Source of the DNA: Gemmatimonadota bacterium
GTDB lineage: Bacteria > Gemmatimonadota > Gemmatimonadetes > Longimicrobiales > Gaopeijiaceae
Length of the DNA stretch: 64,000 nucleotides
NCBI GenBank assembly: GCA_024638325.1
Contig: JAHEKM010000002.1
Coordinates: 1-64,000 of the forward strand
Reading direction: 5' to 3'
Shown here: one piece after another, positions 9,122 through 18,138 of the stretch
How positions within the stretch are numbered: position 1 is the stretch's first letter
Layout of the letters: the number at the start of each line of letters is the position of its first letter
Made by a program: the position numbers and the translations under genes
The notes under the pieces: model-generated
Seen by the model: the letters and a program-made list of their open reading frames with translations, nothing else
Told to the model about the DNA's origin: nothing
Databases searched by the model: none

Positions 9122-11109
9122 GGTAGCCGGAGCGCCACCAACGACGCCGAAACCCCGTCGCCACCGATCGCCATGACGACGTACTGTCGGCCGTCGTGCA
9201 GGTACGTCATGGGAGCCGTCTGCGTCGGCGCGGGCACGTCGACCGTCGCGATACGCTCGCCGGTGCGTTTGTCCACCGCATGGAAGCGTGGCTCGCCCTC
9301 ACGCCCCTCGCCGTACATGAGCAGCGTACGAGTTACGAGCGCCGTGGCGTGTGACGGCTGGCCCGTATTGGGCAGGTCGACGCTCTGCAGAAGCGGGTGC
9401 TCCGCGATGCGGCTGGGCGTGTCCCCGTTCGGGATCCACCAGAGCGTCTCGCCGGTGTTCATATCGATGGCGGTGACGCGCCCGTAGGGCGGCTTGAAGA
9501 TGGGCAGCCCCTCGGGGCCGGCGAACCCGGCGGTGCCTCCGTAGTGCCATTCCACCACCGTGGAGCCGGAGCGGGAGTCGTCGGACCCGTCGTCGGCTTC
9601 CTGGCCCGGAATGAGCACCCGGCCCATGCACGACTTCACCGACACCACGTAGAGGATGCCTGTCTCGGGGTCCGCGACCGGTCCACCCGGGATGTTGGCC
9701 CCACCGCCTGCGCCTGGGCACATGACCGAGCCGCGGAGCCCCAGCTCGTTCTCCGAGTGGAGCAGAGGGCTGTAGAGCGGCCCGATCTGGTACCCGGCCA
9801 CGATGTCGAGCGCCATGCGGCGGAGCTCGGGCGTGTAGTCGATGAGGTCGTCGACAGTCAGGCCCTGCATCTCGAAGGCCGCGGGTCGGGTCGGGAAAGG
9901 CTGAGTGGGCGAGTACGACTCGTTCGGGACGTCACCCGGCGGAACCGGCAGCTCCTCGATGGGCCAGATGGGCTCACCCGTCTCCCGGTTCAGCGCGTAG
10001 GCGAAAGCCTGCTTCGTGGTCTGCACGAGCGCGGGCACGGGCCGGCCGTCGACGACCACGTCCAGGAGCGTGGGCGGGAGAGGGTTGTCGTAGTCCCAGA
10101 TGTCGTGGTGCACGGTCTGGAAGTGCCACACCCGCTCTCCGGTCCGCGCGTCGAGCGCGACGATGCTGTTCGCGAACAGGTTGTCGCCGGGGCGGAAGCC
10201 CCCGTAGTAGTCGTTGGTCGGTGCGTCTGTCGGGATGTAGACGATGCCTCGCTCGACATCGGCCGATAGAGGAGGCCACGCGTTGGCGTTGCCGCTGAAG
10301 GACCACGCGTCGTTCTCCCACGTGTCGTGGCCGACCTCGCCCGGACCCGGAATGACGTTGAAGGTCCAGAGGTGCTCACCGGTCCGGGCGTCGTAGCCGA
10401 GAATGTCGCCCGGTACGTTCTCCGTGCGGGTTTCGAACCGACCCGTGAGGTTCGAATTGCCGATCACCACGACCCCGTCCACCACGATCGGGGGAGACGA
10501 GTTGGTGATGCTGCCGACGCGCGGGTCGATGCCCTCATCGGGGTCGTACGGGTGGCCCAGGCCTTCCAGAAGGTCGACCACTCCCTGCTCGGGGAACCCG
10601 CGCAGGTCCACGCTGCCGCCGAACCCGGCGAGCGGGAGGCCCGACTCCGCGTCCAGGGCGTGCAGGAAGAAAGCCGGGGAGACCAGATAGACCACGCCGC
10701 GCCCGTCCACTTCGGCGTAGGCCACGCCCTTCCCGTGATTCTGCCGCCACGACCGCTCCCACCGGGTCGTGTGCGGCTCCCGGTACGTCCACAGCGTCTC
10801 GCCCGTGGCCGGATCGATGGCGACGACGGCGCGCCTGCGACCCGCCACCGTGAAGAGCTTTCCCTCCGCATAGATCGGGGTTGCACGGTAGATCGTCTCG
10901 ACGGAAGGACCGTAGTTGTCCGCCTTCCAGAGCCAGGCGACCTCGAGGTCCGCGAAGTTGGTCGCGTCGATCTGATCGAGCGGAGCGTAGCGGGTGCTCG
11001 CCGCGTCCGCGCCCCAGTAGCGCCACTCCCCGGCCAGGTTCGACTGGGCTGTCGCGGCTGTCGGGGCCGCGAGCAGGAAGGCCACGCTCACGAGCCAGAA
11101 GCGTATCAC
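9118..11109 (-). CDS. PQQ-dependent quinoprotein dehydrogenase (beta-propeller)
   Basis: Signal peptide, then GEWRYWGADAASTRYAPLDQI, repeated PQQ-type motifs (AIDPATGETLWTYREPH, ALDARTGERVWHFQTVHHDIWDYDNPLPPTLLDV). Confidence 0.92.
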   Translation of the reverse strand: MIRFWLVSVAFLLAAPTAATAQSNLAGEWRYWGADAASTRYAPLDQIDATNFADLEVAWLWKADNYGPSVETIYRATPIYAEGKLFTVAGRRRAVVAIDPATGETLWTYREPHTTRWERSWRQNHGKGVAYAEVDGRGVVYLVSPAFFLHALDAESGLPLAGFGGSVDLRGFPEQGVVDLLEGLGHPYDPDEGIDPRVGSITNSSPPIVVDGVVVIGNSNLTGRFETRTENVPGDILGYDARTGEHLWTFNVIPGPGEVGHDTWENDAWSFSGNANAWPPLSADVERGIVYIPTDAPTNDYYGGFRPGDNLFANSIVALDARTGERVWHFQTVHHDIWDYDNPLPPTLLDVVVDGRPVPALVQTTKQAFAYALNRETGEPIWPIEELPVPPGDVPNESYSPTQPFPTRPAAFEMQGLTVDDLIDYTPELRRMALDIVAGYQIGPLYSPLLHSENELGLRGSVMCPGAGGGANIPGGPVADPETGILYVVSVKSCMGRVLIPGQEADDGSDDSRSGSTVVEWHYGGTAGFAGPEGLPIFKPPYGRVTAIDMNTGETLWWIPNGDTPSRIAEHPLLQSVDLPNTGQPSHATALVTRTLLMYGEGREGEPRFHAVDKRTGERIATVDVPAPTQTAPMTYLHDGRQYVVMAIGGDGVSASLVALRLP

Positions 11110-11286
11110 GTCGATCCTACAGGCTTTGCGGTTGAGTACGGTCGTCGGAACCAGGGTAGGAGTGCGCGCGAGCCGGTGTCAACGCGGGGTTGTCCGGCCC
11201 GAGGCGTCGTCTGGTCCTTACCCCACCGATCGTTTTATCCTCGTCTCAGGTGCGAGAGTCCGATTTGCCACAGGAGCTGTACGTTC

Positions 11287-11730
11287 ATGCGTTACCTGAC
11301 AGCCGCACTCTTCGCAGTCGCGGTTGCGGCCTGCGGGGACTCGACCAGTCCGGAAGACAGCTTCCTGACGATGACCGTGGACGGCGCGCCGTTCACAGCC
11401 GTGTCCCCCACGCTGGTCATCGCGGGCCCCGTGCTCTTCGTGACGGGTACCGATCCGGGGACGGATACGGAAGTCGTGCTGGCCTTCGACAACTTTGGAA
11501 CCGGCACCTACGAGGTCGGGGCTTCGAGCGCGACGGCCATCACGTATACGGTCGGCACCGACGAGTGGGAGGCCGCATTCGGATCCGGTGGCACCGGATC
11601 GGTGAACGTCTCCCGGGTCACCTCGATTCGTGTGGCGGGCACCTTCGCCGGGCAGCTGGTCGCCCAATCGGGCCAGATGCCCGACACCGTGTCCGTCACC
11701 AACGGCTCGTTCGAGATCATCTACGAGTAA
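11287..11730 (+). CDS. Putative lipoprotein, hypothetical
   Basis: MRYLTAALFAVAVAACGDSTSPEDSF lipobox; 147 aa. Confidence 0.6.
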   Translation: MRYLTAALFAVAVAACGDSTSPEDSFLTMTVDGAPFTAVSPTLVIAGPVLFVTGTDPGTDTEVVLAFDNFGTGTYEVGASSATAITYTVGTDEWEAAFGSGGTGSVNVSRVTSIRVAGTFAGQLVAQSGQMPDTVSVTNGSFEIIYE

Positions 11731-11817
11731 GAGCCCGCCCGAACGCGAGCCGACGTGGTCATCGTCCTGGCCAGACACCTCGCTCGCCGAGTCGTCTAGC
11801 TCGGGGCGCCCAGGTCC

Positions 11818-12306
11818 TCAACGCCCGTAACCCGGCCGGTAGTGCTCGTGACACGTGAGGCACGACACGTAAAGCTGGTCGTTGAGCGCGACCATCGCGG
11901 CCACGTCCCGATCCTTCGCGGCCCGGTACGCGGCTTCGCCGGCGTCGAGCATCAGCTCGGCGTCCCGCATCCATTGATCCTGATCGCGCGCGCGACCAGG
12001 CATCATGAGCAGATTGGCGACCTCGGCGATCATGAGCGTCTGCATCTGCACCAGCGCCCATTCCTCGCTGTTGGTCGGAGTGCGCGTCTCGATGTAGAAG
12101 ACGGCATCCCCGGCCGGGTAGAGAATGTCGACCATGAGCTCGCTCATGGTGCCGACGCGACGGGCCAGGGACGACGAAGCCGGCTCCGGAGCGGACTCCG
12201 GGGCCGGCTGGGTCGCACACGCTGCGAGGAGCACGCCCGCGACGAGGAGGGATGCCGGCGCGCGCACGCAGTCGGATGTCGTGGAAGGTGTCGTGTGCCT
12301 CAGCAC
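11818..12306 (-). CDS. Putative cytochrome c-type lipoprotein (cytochrome c'-like)
   Basis: Lipobox VLLAAC and C-terminal CLTCHEHYRPGYGR (CxxCH). Confidence 0.6.
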   Translation of the reverse strand: MLRHTTPSTTSDCVRAPASLLVAGVLLAACATQPAPESAPEPASSSLARRVGTMSELMVDILYPAGDAVFYIETRTPTNSEEWALVQMQTLMIAEVANLLMMPGRARDQDQWMRDAELMLDAGEAAYRAAKDRDVAAMVALNDQLYVSCLTCHEHYRPGYGR

Positions 12307-12791
12307 CTACCCGGGCCGGACTGCAACGAGGCTCGCTCGGCGCCGTCCTCGGGCGCTCCCGTACCGGACGAGCCCATGAAGAACTTGCGTCCGTCCGGGA
12401 ACGTGACGTCGCGGCCGTTCGCGCGCTTGAGTGTGTGGTCCTTCGCCTGATACCCGTCCACGACGAGGCGCGAGCCGATGGGGAGGCACTCCCTACGGAG
12501 ACCTCGCCGGACCAGGACATTCGGCGTCCCGCCCTCGACCATCCACACTTCCTCTTGGGAATTGGGCGGAGTCACTTCCTGACCGCCGATGACCATCCGC
12601 TCGACTGCGAGGTGGATCCACGAATGGGGATTCACCCACTCGAGTCGGACGACCGTCCCCTCGAACTGGATCGGGGCATCGGCGTCGAACTCGGCACCGA
12701 ACGCGTGGTGGGCGTCTGCGGGCGCGTGCGACAAGGCCACCGTCCCGGCGGCGATGACACCCCACACCCAAAGTGATCTGGATTTCGACAT
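12300..12791 (-). CDS. DUF6152-like periplasmic protein
   Basis: Signal peptide then HHAFGAEFDADAPIQFEGTVVRLEWVNPHSWIHL, typical of DUF6152. Confidence 0.7.
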   Translation of the reverse strand: MSKSRSLWVWGVIAAGTVALSHAPADAHHAFGAEFDADAPIQFEGTVVRLEWVNPHSWIHLAVERMVIGGQEVTPPNSQEEVWMVEGGTPNVLVRRGLRRECLPIGSRLVVDGYQAKDHTLKRANGRDVTFPDGRKFFMGSSGTGAPEDGAERASLQSGPGRC

Positions 12792-12809
12792 GCTTGCTCC
12801 TCCTCTGGC

Positions 12810-13865
12810 TTACTGACGGTCCGACGCCTGCTGAGATTCCTGGTACCGGGCACCGCTCAAGATGTTCATGAGCGCGTAGTTGCCCTCGTGGCACGCGTAT
12901 TCGTACACCAGGTCGTCGAATCTCTCGAAAGGTATCTCTCCGCCCCACGGCTGCGTATAGGCGGGATCCTCGATGGTGAACTCATAGAGGATGGTATCGT
13001 CGTCCACGCGCGTGAAGCGTTCGTGCACCCTGGTCTCCGGGCCCGGAGGCATGCCCCGGAACGGGTGGTCAGGGTTCAGGTTCGTCGTTTCCACGACGAG
13101 GGTGTTGCCCTCCCAGTGACCCCAGGAGTCTCCGAACCACGGGGTGAAATGATCTGGCAGGGGATGGTGTCGCTCGCCCAACCGGATCACCCGGTAGTCG
13201 TGCACCATCTCGGCGAGGATCAGCACGTGGTCCTCGCTCTGCACGATGGTGTAGTTGTTGTTGTAGAAGGTGTTCGGGATCATGGGCGGGCCCATGCTCG
13301 TTCCGAACGACACGATGCAGCGCTCGCCCAGCGGCCGGAGCTCCGGATGGTCGTAGGAATCGAAGCCGGCCCGCGCTCGTGCCCGAGCCGCCCTGCGCCT
13401 CTGCCCCAGCGGCGTCAGGTCGGGGATGCGGCCGTCGGGCGGGTGTGTGACGAGCGACGTCCTCGGCTCGCCGTTCACGACGGCGATGTTCGTCCCGCGA
13501 TCGATATAGACGTTGTTGTACCCCCCGGTCGATCCGCCGGCCGAAGGCGGCGGACGATCCGGATCGCTGGGCTGAGCGCGCTGCTCGATGATCGCCTCGG
13601 CCCGACCCTCGAGCCGGTCGACCTCGGCCCACATGTACACCGGCTCCATCCCCTCCTCCCGCTGGAAGGGCGTGATGGTGACGTTGGTCCAATTCCCGCT
13701 GAGGTCCGGGTGCCCGGTCGCGGTGCGACGTGGCTCGAAGCCGGGGTCCCAGGGTTGGTTCCGGGGCGCGACTTGAGCGTCGGCCGACGTGGGCACGAGC
13801 AACAGAACAAGCGCGAGTGCGGCCACCTGGCCGGAAACCTCCTGCAGTCGATGCGTGTTGCTCAT
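12810..13865 (-). CDS. Secreted hypothetical protein (family co-occurring with DUF6152)
   Basis: MSNTHRLQEVSGQVAALALVLLLVPTSADAQ signal peptide; long ORF continuing to 12810. Confidence 0.6.
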   Translation of the reverse strand: MSNTHRLQEVSGQVAALALVLLLVPTSADAQVAPRNQPWDPGFEPRRTATGHPDLSGNWTNVTITPFQREEGMEPVYMWAEVDRLEGRAEAIIEQRAQPSDPDRPPPSAGGSTGGYNNVYIDRGTNIAVVNGEPRTSLVTHPPDGRIPDLTPLGQRRRAARARARAGFDSYDHPELRPLGERCIVSFGTSMGPPMIPNTFYNNNYTIVQSEDHVLILAEMVHDYRVIRLGERHHPLPDHFTPWFGDSWGHWEGNTLVVETTNLNPDHPFRGMPPGPETRVHERFTRVDDDTILYEFTIEDPAYTQPWGGEIPFERFDDLVYEYACHEGNYALMNILSGARYQESQQASDRQ

Positions 13866-13964
13866 GCACGTCCTCCATACGCGGGAACAGGGACAATATG
13901 CGGGGCGTGGCTGCGGTGAGCCAGTCGGTCCGGGTCCGCTCGGAGCGCCCGTGCCCCGAGGATC

Positions 13965-13977
13965 TTGTTGACAACAA
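13965..13977. promoter_or_regulatory. Inverted repeat TTGTTG-A-CAACAA in the divergent intergenic region upstream of leader 1/cysH
   Basis: Perfect 6-1-6 inverted repeat containing TTGACA. Confidence 0.35.
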
Positions 13978-14041
13978 AACACGCGGCCAGCGAGCTTCGT
14001 ACCTTGCACTCGGTGGTAGAGACACCCGCCCCAGAACCGTG

Positions 14042-14143
14042 ATGAACAGCCCACTGACCTACGCCCAGCTCTGCAGCGCCACCTGTTGCTGTTGCTGTCG
14101 CCCTTTGGCGACCGGGGACTGGAGCGTCCTGCTCAGCGGCTGA
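14042..14143 (+). CDS. Cys-rich leader peptide 1 (33 aa), candidate cysteine attenuator
   Basis: MNSPLTYAQLCSATCCCCCRPLATGDWSVLLSG; five consecutive Cys codons TGT TGC TGT TGC TGT at 14084-14098, followed by a terminator and then cysH. Confidence 0.78.
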   Translation: MNSPLTYAQLCSATCCCCCRPLATGDWSVLLSG

Positions 14144-14172
14144 CGACAAGCGTCACGCGAACCAGAACGCCC

Positions 14173-14207
14173 AAGCGGCCCCGGGAAACCGGGGCCGCTT
14201 CTTTCTT
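14173..14207 (+). terminator. Intrinsic terminator (attenuator) between leader 1 and cysH
   Basis: AAGCGGCCCCGG-GAAA-CCGGGGCCGCTT: perfect 12-bp stem with GAAA loop, then CTTTCTT; ends 13 nt before the cysH ATG. Confidence 0.85.
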
Positions 14208-14219
14208 GGTGCCTAGACC

Positions 14220-14936
14220 ATGCCGGAGACACAGGTGATCGCCACAAAGGACCCGACGCCGATGAAGCAGCTATCGCTCCCCGAGGGCATCGAGGAGACA
14301 GACGCGCGCGGTATCATCGAGTGGGCCGTACGAGCGGTCGAGCCCGATGGGCTGATCGTCTCCACGTCGTTCGGGCCGAGCGGCCTGGTGAACCTCCATC
14401 TGCTCTCCGAGGTCGCGCCGCAGGTGCCGGTGGTCTTCATCGACACGCTGTACCACTTCCAGGAGACGCTCGAGCTGGCGGACCAGGTGCGGCGCCACTA
14501 CGGACTCGACCTCCGCGTCTACCGCCCCGCGGACTCGCGCGAGGTCTTCGAACGTGAGCACGGCGAGCGGCTGTGGGAGCGAGACATCGACCGTTTTCAC
14601 TACCTGACCAAGGTCGAGCCCATGGAGCGCGCGCTCGAGGGAGTGAAGGGGTGGGTTACGGGCCGGCGGCGCGATCAGTCCGCGACGAGGGCCGAGATGC
14701 CCGTCATCGAGGTCGGCGAGCACATCAAGGTCAATCCCGTCGCGGCCTGGGGGCGGGGCGACGTGTGGCGCTTCATTCTCGAGCACGACATCCCCTACAA
14801 CCCGCTGCACGACATGGGCTACGCGAGCATTGGCGACGAGCCCCTGACCACGCCGATCCACCTGGGCGAGGACGAGCGCGCGGGCCGCTGGCGGGGCGAG
14901 GAGCGCACCGAGTGCGGGCTACACGACATCACCTAG
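14220..14936 (+). CDS. cysH: Phosphoadenosine phosphosulfate reductase (PAPS-type)
   Basis: GLIVSTSFGPSGLVNLHLL, FIDTLYHFQETLELAD, GWVTGRRRDQSATR, C-terminal ECGLH; lacks the CC/CxxC pairs of APS reductases. Confidence 0.92.
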   Translation: MPETQVIATKDPTPMKQLSLPEGIEETDARGIIEWAVRAVEPDGLIVSTSFGPSGLVNLHLLSEVAPQVPVVFIDTLYHFQETLELADQVRRHYGLDLRVYRPADSREVFEREHGERLWERDIDRFHYLTKVEPMERALEGVKGWVTGRRRDQSATRAEMPVIEVGEHIKVNPVAAWGRGDVWRFILEHDIPYNPLHDMGYASIGDEPLTTPIHLGEDERAGRWRGEERTECGLHDIT

Positions 14937-14957
14937 GCTCGTAACGGGTGGTGGCGG

Positions 14958-14988
14958 GGGCACGGCGGTCGGGCGGACCGCCGTGCCC
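14958..14988. terminator. Hairpin between convergent genes cysH and the leuA/cimA-like gene
   Basis: GGGCACGGCGGTC-GGGCG-GACCGCCGTGCCC, perfect 13-bp stem; followed on + by ATTCTC (weak U-tract). Confidence 0.6.
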
Positions 14989-14992
14989 ATTC

Positions 14993-16528
14993 TCAGGACT
15001 CGGCCGGCTCCTGGTGGAGCATCACGTTGAGCATCCTCAGCGTCGCGTTGATACCCGCGAAGACCTGGTTGGCGTGCACCCCACGGGTGCGGAACGTCCG
15101 TTCCGGACCCTGCCAGGTGATCAGCACCTCGGTCAGGGCGCTCGTACTCCCCCCTTGGGGAATCCTCAGCTCGTAGTCCACCAGCTCGGGAAAGGCGAGC
15201 GTGTCGGGCAGGACTTTGCGTACGGCGTCGATGAAGGCGTCGAAGCCGCCGTTCCCCGCGCCGGACGCGCGTCTCACGTCGCCGTCGATGGATACACGAA
15301 TGCTCACCGTCGACTCGAGGTCCAGGCCGCTCGTCACCGAACAGCTCAACAGCTCGATATGACGGTAGTCCTTGCTCTCCAGGACGTCGGCGATGATGAA
15401 CGGGAGGTCCTCCACCGTGATGGTGGCCTTCTGATCGCCCATCTTTACGATGCGCTCGAGGACTTGGGCGTGATCCTCGGGAGAGAGATGAATCCCGATC
15501 TCTTCCAGGTTCTTTTTGAGCGATGCTTTGCCGCTCATCTTGCCGAGCGCGTAGCTACGCTTGCGACCGAAGCGCTCCGGGCCGAGGGGCGACTGGTAGA
15601 GGTCGCCCTTCTGGTCTCCGTCCGCGTGGATGCCACTGGTCTGCGTGAACACGTCCGTGCCCACCACGGGAGCGTTGTCGGCAACCCGCTTGCCCGAGAA
15701 GTTCTCGACCATGCGACTGACGGCGACCAGCTTCGTCTCGTCGATGGAGAGCTGCATTCCCATCTTGTCTCGAAGGGCCACCGCCACCTCGGCCAGTGAG
15801 ACGTTCCCGGCTCGTTCCCCCAGGCAGTTCACGGTGCAGTGGATGTCGCGCACGCCCGCCCGTATGGCGGCCATCGCGTTGGCGGTCGCAAGCCCGTAGT
15901 CGTTATGGGGGTGGAAGTCGAACGTGAGGTCGGAGAAACGGGCGACCATGTCGGACAAGGCGGCCTCGACCTCCTCGGGCGAGAGGACGCCCAGGGTGTC
16001 GGGTAGCATGACATGGGACACGCCCGTGCCCTGGAGACCGGCGACGTGCGCGTACACGTAGTCGCGATTGTCCCGGTACCCGTTCGACCAGTCCTCCAGG
16101 TACACGTTGACCGTCAGCTTCCTCTCGAGGGCGCATGCGACGGTGCGACGGACGTCGGCGAGGTGCTCTTCGGGCGCCTTCCGGAGCTGCGTCCGGCAGT
16201 GCTTCTCGCTCCCCTTCGTCAGAAGGTTCATGACGCGGGCGCCGCTTTCGACGATCCAGTCTGCACTGCGGGCGTCGTCGACGAAGCCGAGAACTTCCAC
16301 CTGGTCTCCGTGCCCCGAAGCGGTAGCCCAGTCGCAGATGCGTCGGACCGCGTCCCGCTCGCCCTTGGAGACGCCCGCGGATGCGACCTCGATCCGGTCG
16401 ACCTTCAGCACCCCGAGCAGCGCTTCGGCGATACCCACCTTCTCCGACGTGGAGAAGGAGACGTGACGCGTCTGCTCGCCGTCGCGGAGCGTGGTGTCGA
16501 GGAGCCTGACCCTGTTGCTGTCGTTCAT
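14993..16528 (-). CDS. Alpha-isopropylmalate/citramalate synthase family (DRE-TIM metallolyase)
   Basis: RVRLLDTTLRDGEQTRHVSFSTSEKVGIAEALL, FDFHPHNDYGLATANAMAAIRAGVRDIHCTVNCLGERAGNVSLAEV, C-terminal regulatory domain. Confidence 0.88.
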   Translation of the reverse strand: MNDSNRVRLLDTTLRDGEQTRHVSFSTSEKVGIAEALLGVLKVDRIEVASAGVSKGERDAVRRICDWATASGHGDQVEVLGFVDDARSADWIVESGARVMNLLTKGSEKHCRTQLRKAPEEHLADVRRTVACALERKLTVNVYLEDWSNGYRDNRDYVYAHVAGLQGTGVSHVMLPDTLGVLSPEEVEAALSDMVARFSDLTFDFHPHNDYGLATANAMAAIRAGVRDIHCTVNCLGERAGNVSLAEVAVALRDKMGMQLSIDETKLVAVSRMVENFSGKRVADNAPVVGTDVFTQTSGIHADGDQKGDLYQSPLGPERFGRKRSYALGKMSGKASLKKNLEEIGIHLSPEDHAQVLERIVKMGDQKATITVEDLPFIIADVLESKDYRHIELLSCSVTSGLDLESTVSIRVSIDGDVRRASGAGNGGFDAFIDAVRKVLPDTLAFPELVDYELRIPQGGSTSALTEVLITWQGPERTFRTRGVHANQVFAGINATLRMLNVMLHQEPAES

Positions 16529-16729
16529 GGGCTGATTGTCGCCGGCGTCGGCCGGTCGGGTGGTTGGGGGAAAAAGCTAGCACGGCCCCGAGTGGATGTG
16601 AGGGGTGGGACGGCGACCGCTCCGCGCAGCCTTGCCGCCTACTCCTCTGGGGTGCTACTCATCCGATGTCGAGACCGGCTCCTCATCGGGTCGGATCGGC
16701 TGAATCAACTTGCGTCGGAGGTACTCCAG

Positions 16730-18040
16730 ATGCGCGCCGTAGCCCTGCCGGTCCTAGTCCTCTTCGCGCTCGCCCCGGCTCAGCCGGCCGTGGCCCAGGC
16801 GCCGGCGACCTTCGCCGCGAACGCGGCGGGCTCGACGGCCGGGGCGCCGACCTTCTACGCGGACGTACTGCCGATCTTGCAGCAGAACTGCCAGTCCTGC
16901 CACCAGGACGCGGGTCTGAACATGGGTGGGATGGTGGCCCCCTTCGCCCTCGTCACGTACGAGGACGTGCGTCGGTACTCCCGGAGGATCGCGGGAGCCG
17001 TCACCAGCGGCTACATGCCCCCCTGGTCGGCTTCGGAGCTCCACGGAGGCGACTTCCGCAACGAGCGCGTGCTCGAGGCCGCGGACAAGGCCACACTCTT
17101 GGCCTGGATCGAAAACGGGAGTCCAGCAGGCGACCCCGCCGATGCGCCTACCACCCCGGACTTCGTCTCCACCGCCGCCGCGACCGGTGGCTGGTCGATG
17201 GGTGAGCCCGACATGATCCTCTCCTTCGCCGAGCCCTTCTGCTTGGACGACGACGCGAACGACGTCTACATCAACATTCCGGTGCAGATCACCGAGGACA
17301 TGTTGCCCGAGGACCAGTGGATCGAGTCGGTCGAGTATCGGAACGGTCCGGCCGTGCACCACATCATCTCCGCGGTGGGCGGGCTCGTGCCCGGCATGGA
17401 GCCGCATGTGTGGCCGGAGGGTTACGGTCGCGTCTTCAGGGCCGGACCGCGGCAGGTGGTCTTCAACATGCACTTCAACAAGGAGCCCGGCCCGGGCACC
17501 GCGCTCTGCACGAACATCGAGGCCGGTATCCGCTTCAAGGACGACGGCGAGGTCATCCGCTACGTCACCGGCGGGGAGGACCTCCGCATTCGCGGCTTCG
17601 AGATTCCGGCCGGTGAGTCCAGCTACTCCGCTTCCATGGAGTACACATTCGAGGAAGAGGTCGAGCTCATGAGCTTCATGCCGCACATGCACCTCCGCGG
17701 CAAGGCGGCGCTCTACGAGCTGACGTATCCGGACGGACGGCACCGGACGCTGCTCCACGTGCCGAAGTACGACTTCAACTGGCAGCACACGTACGAGTTC
17801 GCCGAGCGGCCCATCGTGCCTGCGGGCTCGGTGCTTCGCTTCACGCTCTGGTGGGACAACTCGCCGGAAAACCGGTACAACCCGGATCCGACCCAGGACA
17901 TCACGTGGGGCCTTCCGACCCACGCCGAGATGTCGCAGGGCTACATGCAGTTCCGCCGACTGCGGGAGACCGACCTCGTGGTCGGTGACCCCATTCCGGC
18001 GAACTACGGGCGGGGCCAGGAGTTCAACGAGGCCAACTAG
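16730..18040 (+). CDS. Secreted heme c-binding / Cu-type II monooxygenase-like protein
   Basis: Signal peptide; ADVLPILQQNCQSCHQDAG (CxxCH); C-terminal region ELMSFMPHMHLRGKAALYELTYPDGRHRTLLHVPKYDFNWQHTYEF typical of ascorbate-dependent monooxygenase-like folds. Confidence 0.7.
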   Translation: MRAVALPVLVLFALAPAQPAVAQAPATFAANAAGSTAGAPTFYADVLPILQQNCQSCHQDAGLNMGGMVAPFALVTYEDVRRYSRRIAGAVTSGYMPPWSASELHGGDFRNERVLEAADKATLLAWIENGSPAGDPADAPTTPDFVSTAAATGGWSMGEPDMILSFAEPFCLDDDANDVYINIPVQITEDMLPEDQWIESVEYRNGPAVHHIISAVGGLVPGMEPHVWPEGYGRVFRAGPRQVVFNMHFNKEPGPGTALCTNIEAGIRFKDDGEVIRYVTGGEDLRIRGFEIPAGESSYSASMEYTFEEEVELMSFMPHMHLRGKAALYELTYPDGRHRTLLHVPKYDFNWQHTYEFAERPIVPAGSVLRFTLWWDNSPENRYNPDPTQDITWGLPTHAEMSQGYMQFRRLRETDLVVGDPIPANYGRGQEFNEAN

Positions 18041-18138
18041 CCCCCGGGCTGGGCCGGCGCACGCGACGACGCTCTTGCCGCACACGTCGCGTCGCCTTAT
18101 CAAGATCGCGCTCTGTTGCCCACGCCACGTGGATACCC

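Noticed and set aside
14004-14022. Promoter for cys leader 1 (TTGCAC/TAGAGA)
   Set aside because: Spacing is wrong for a sigma70 promoter; I could not identify a convincing -35/-10 pair for leader 1.
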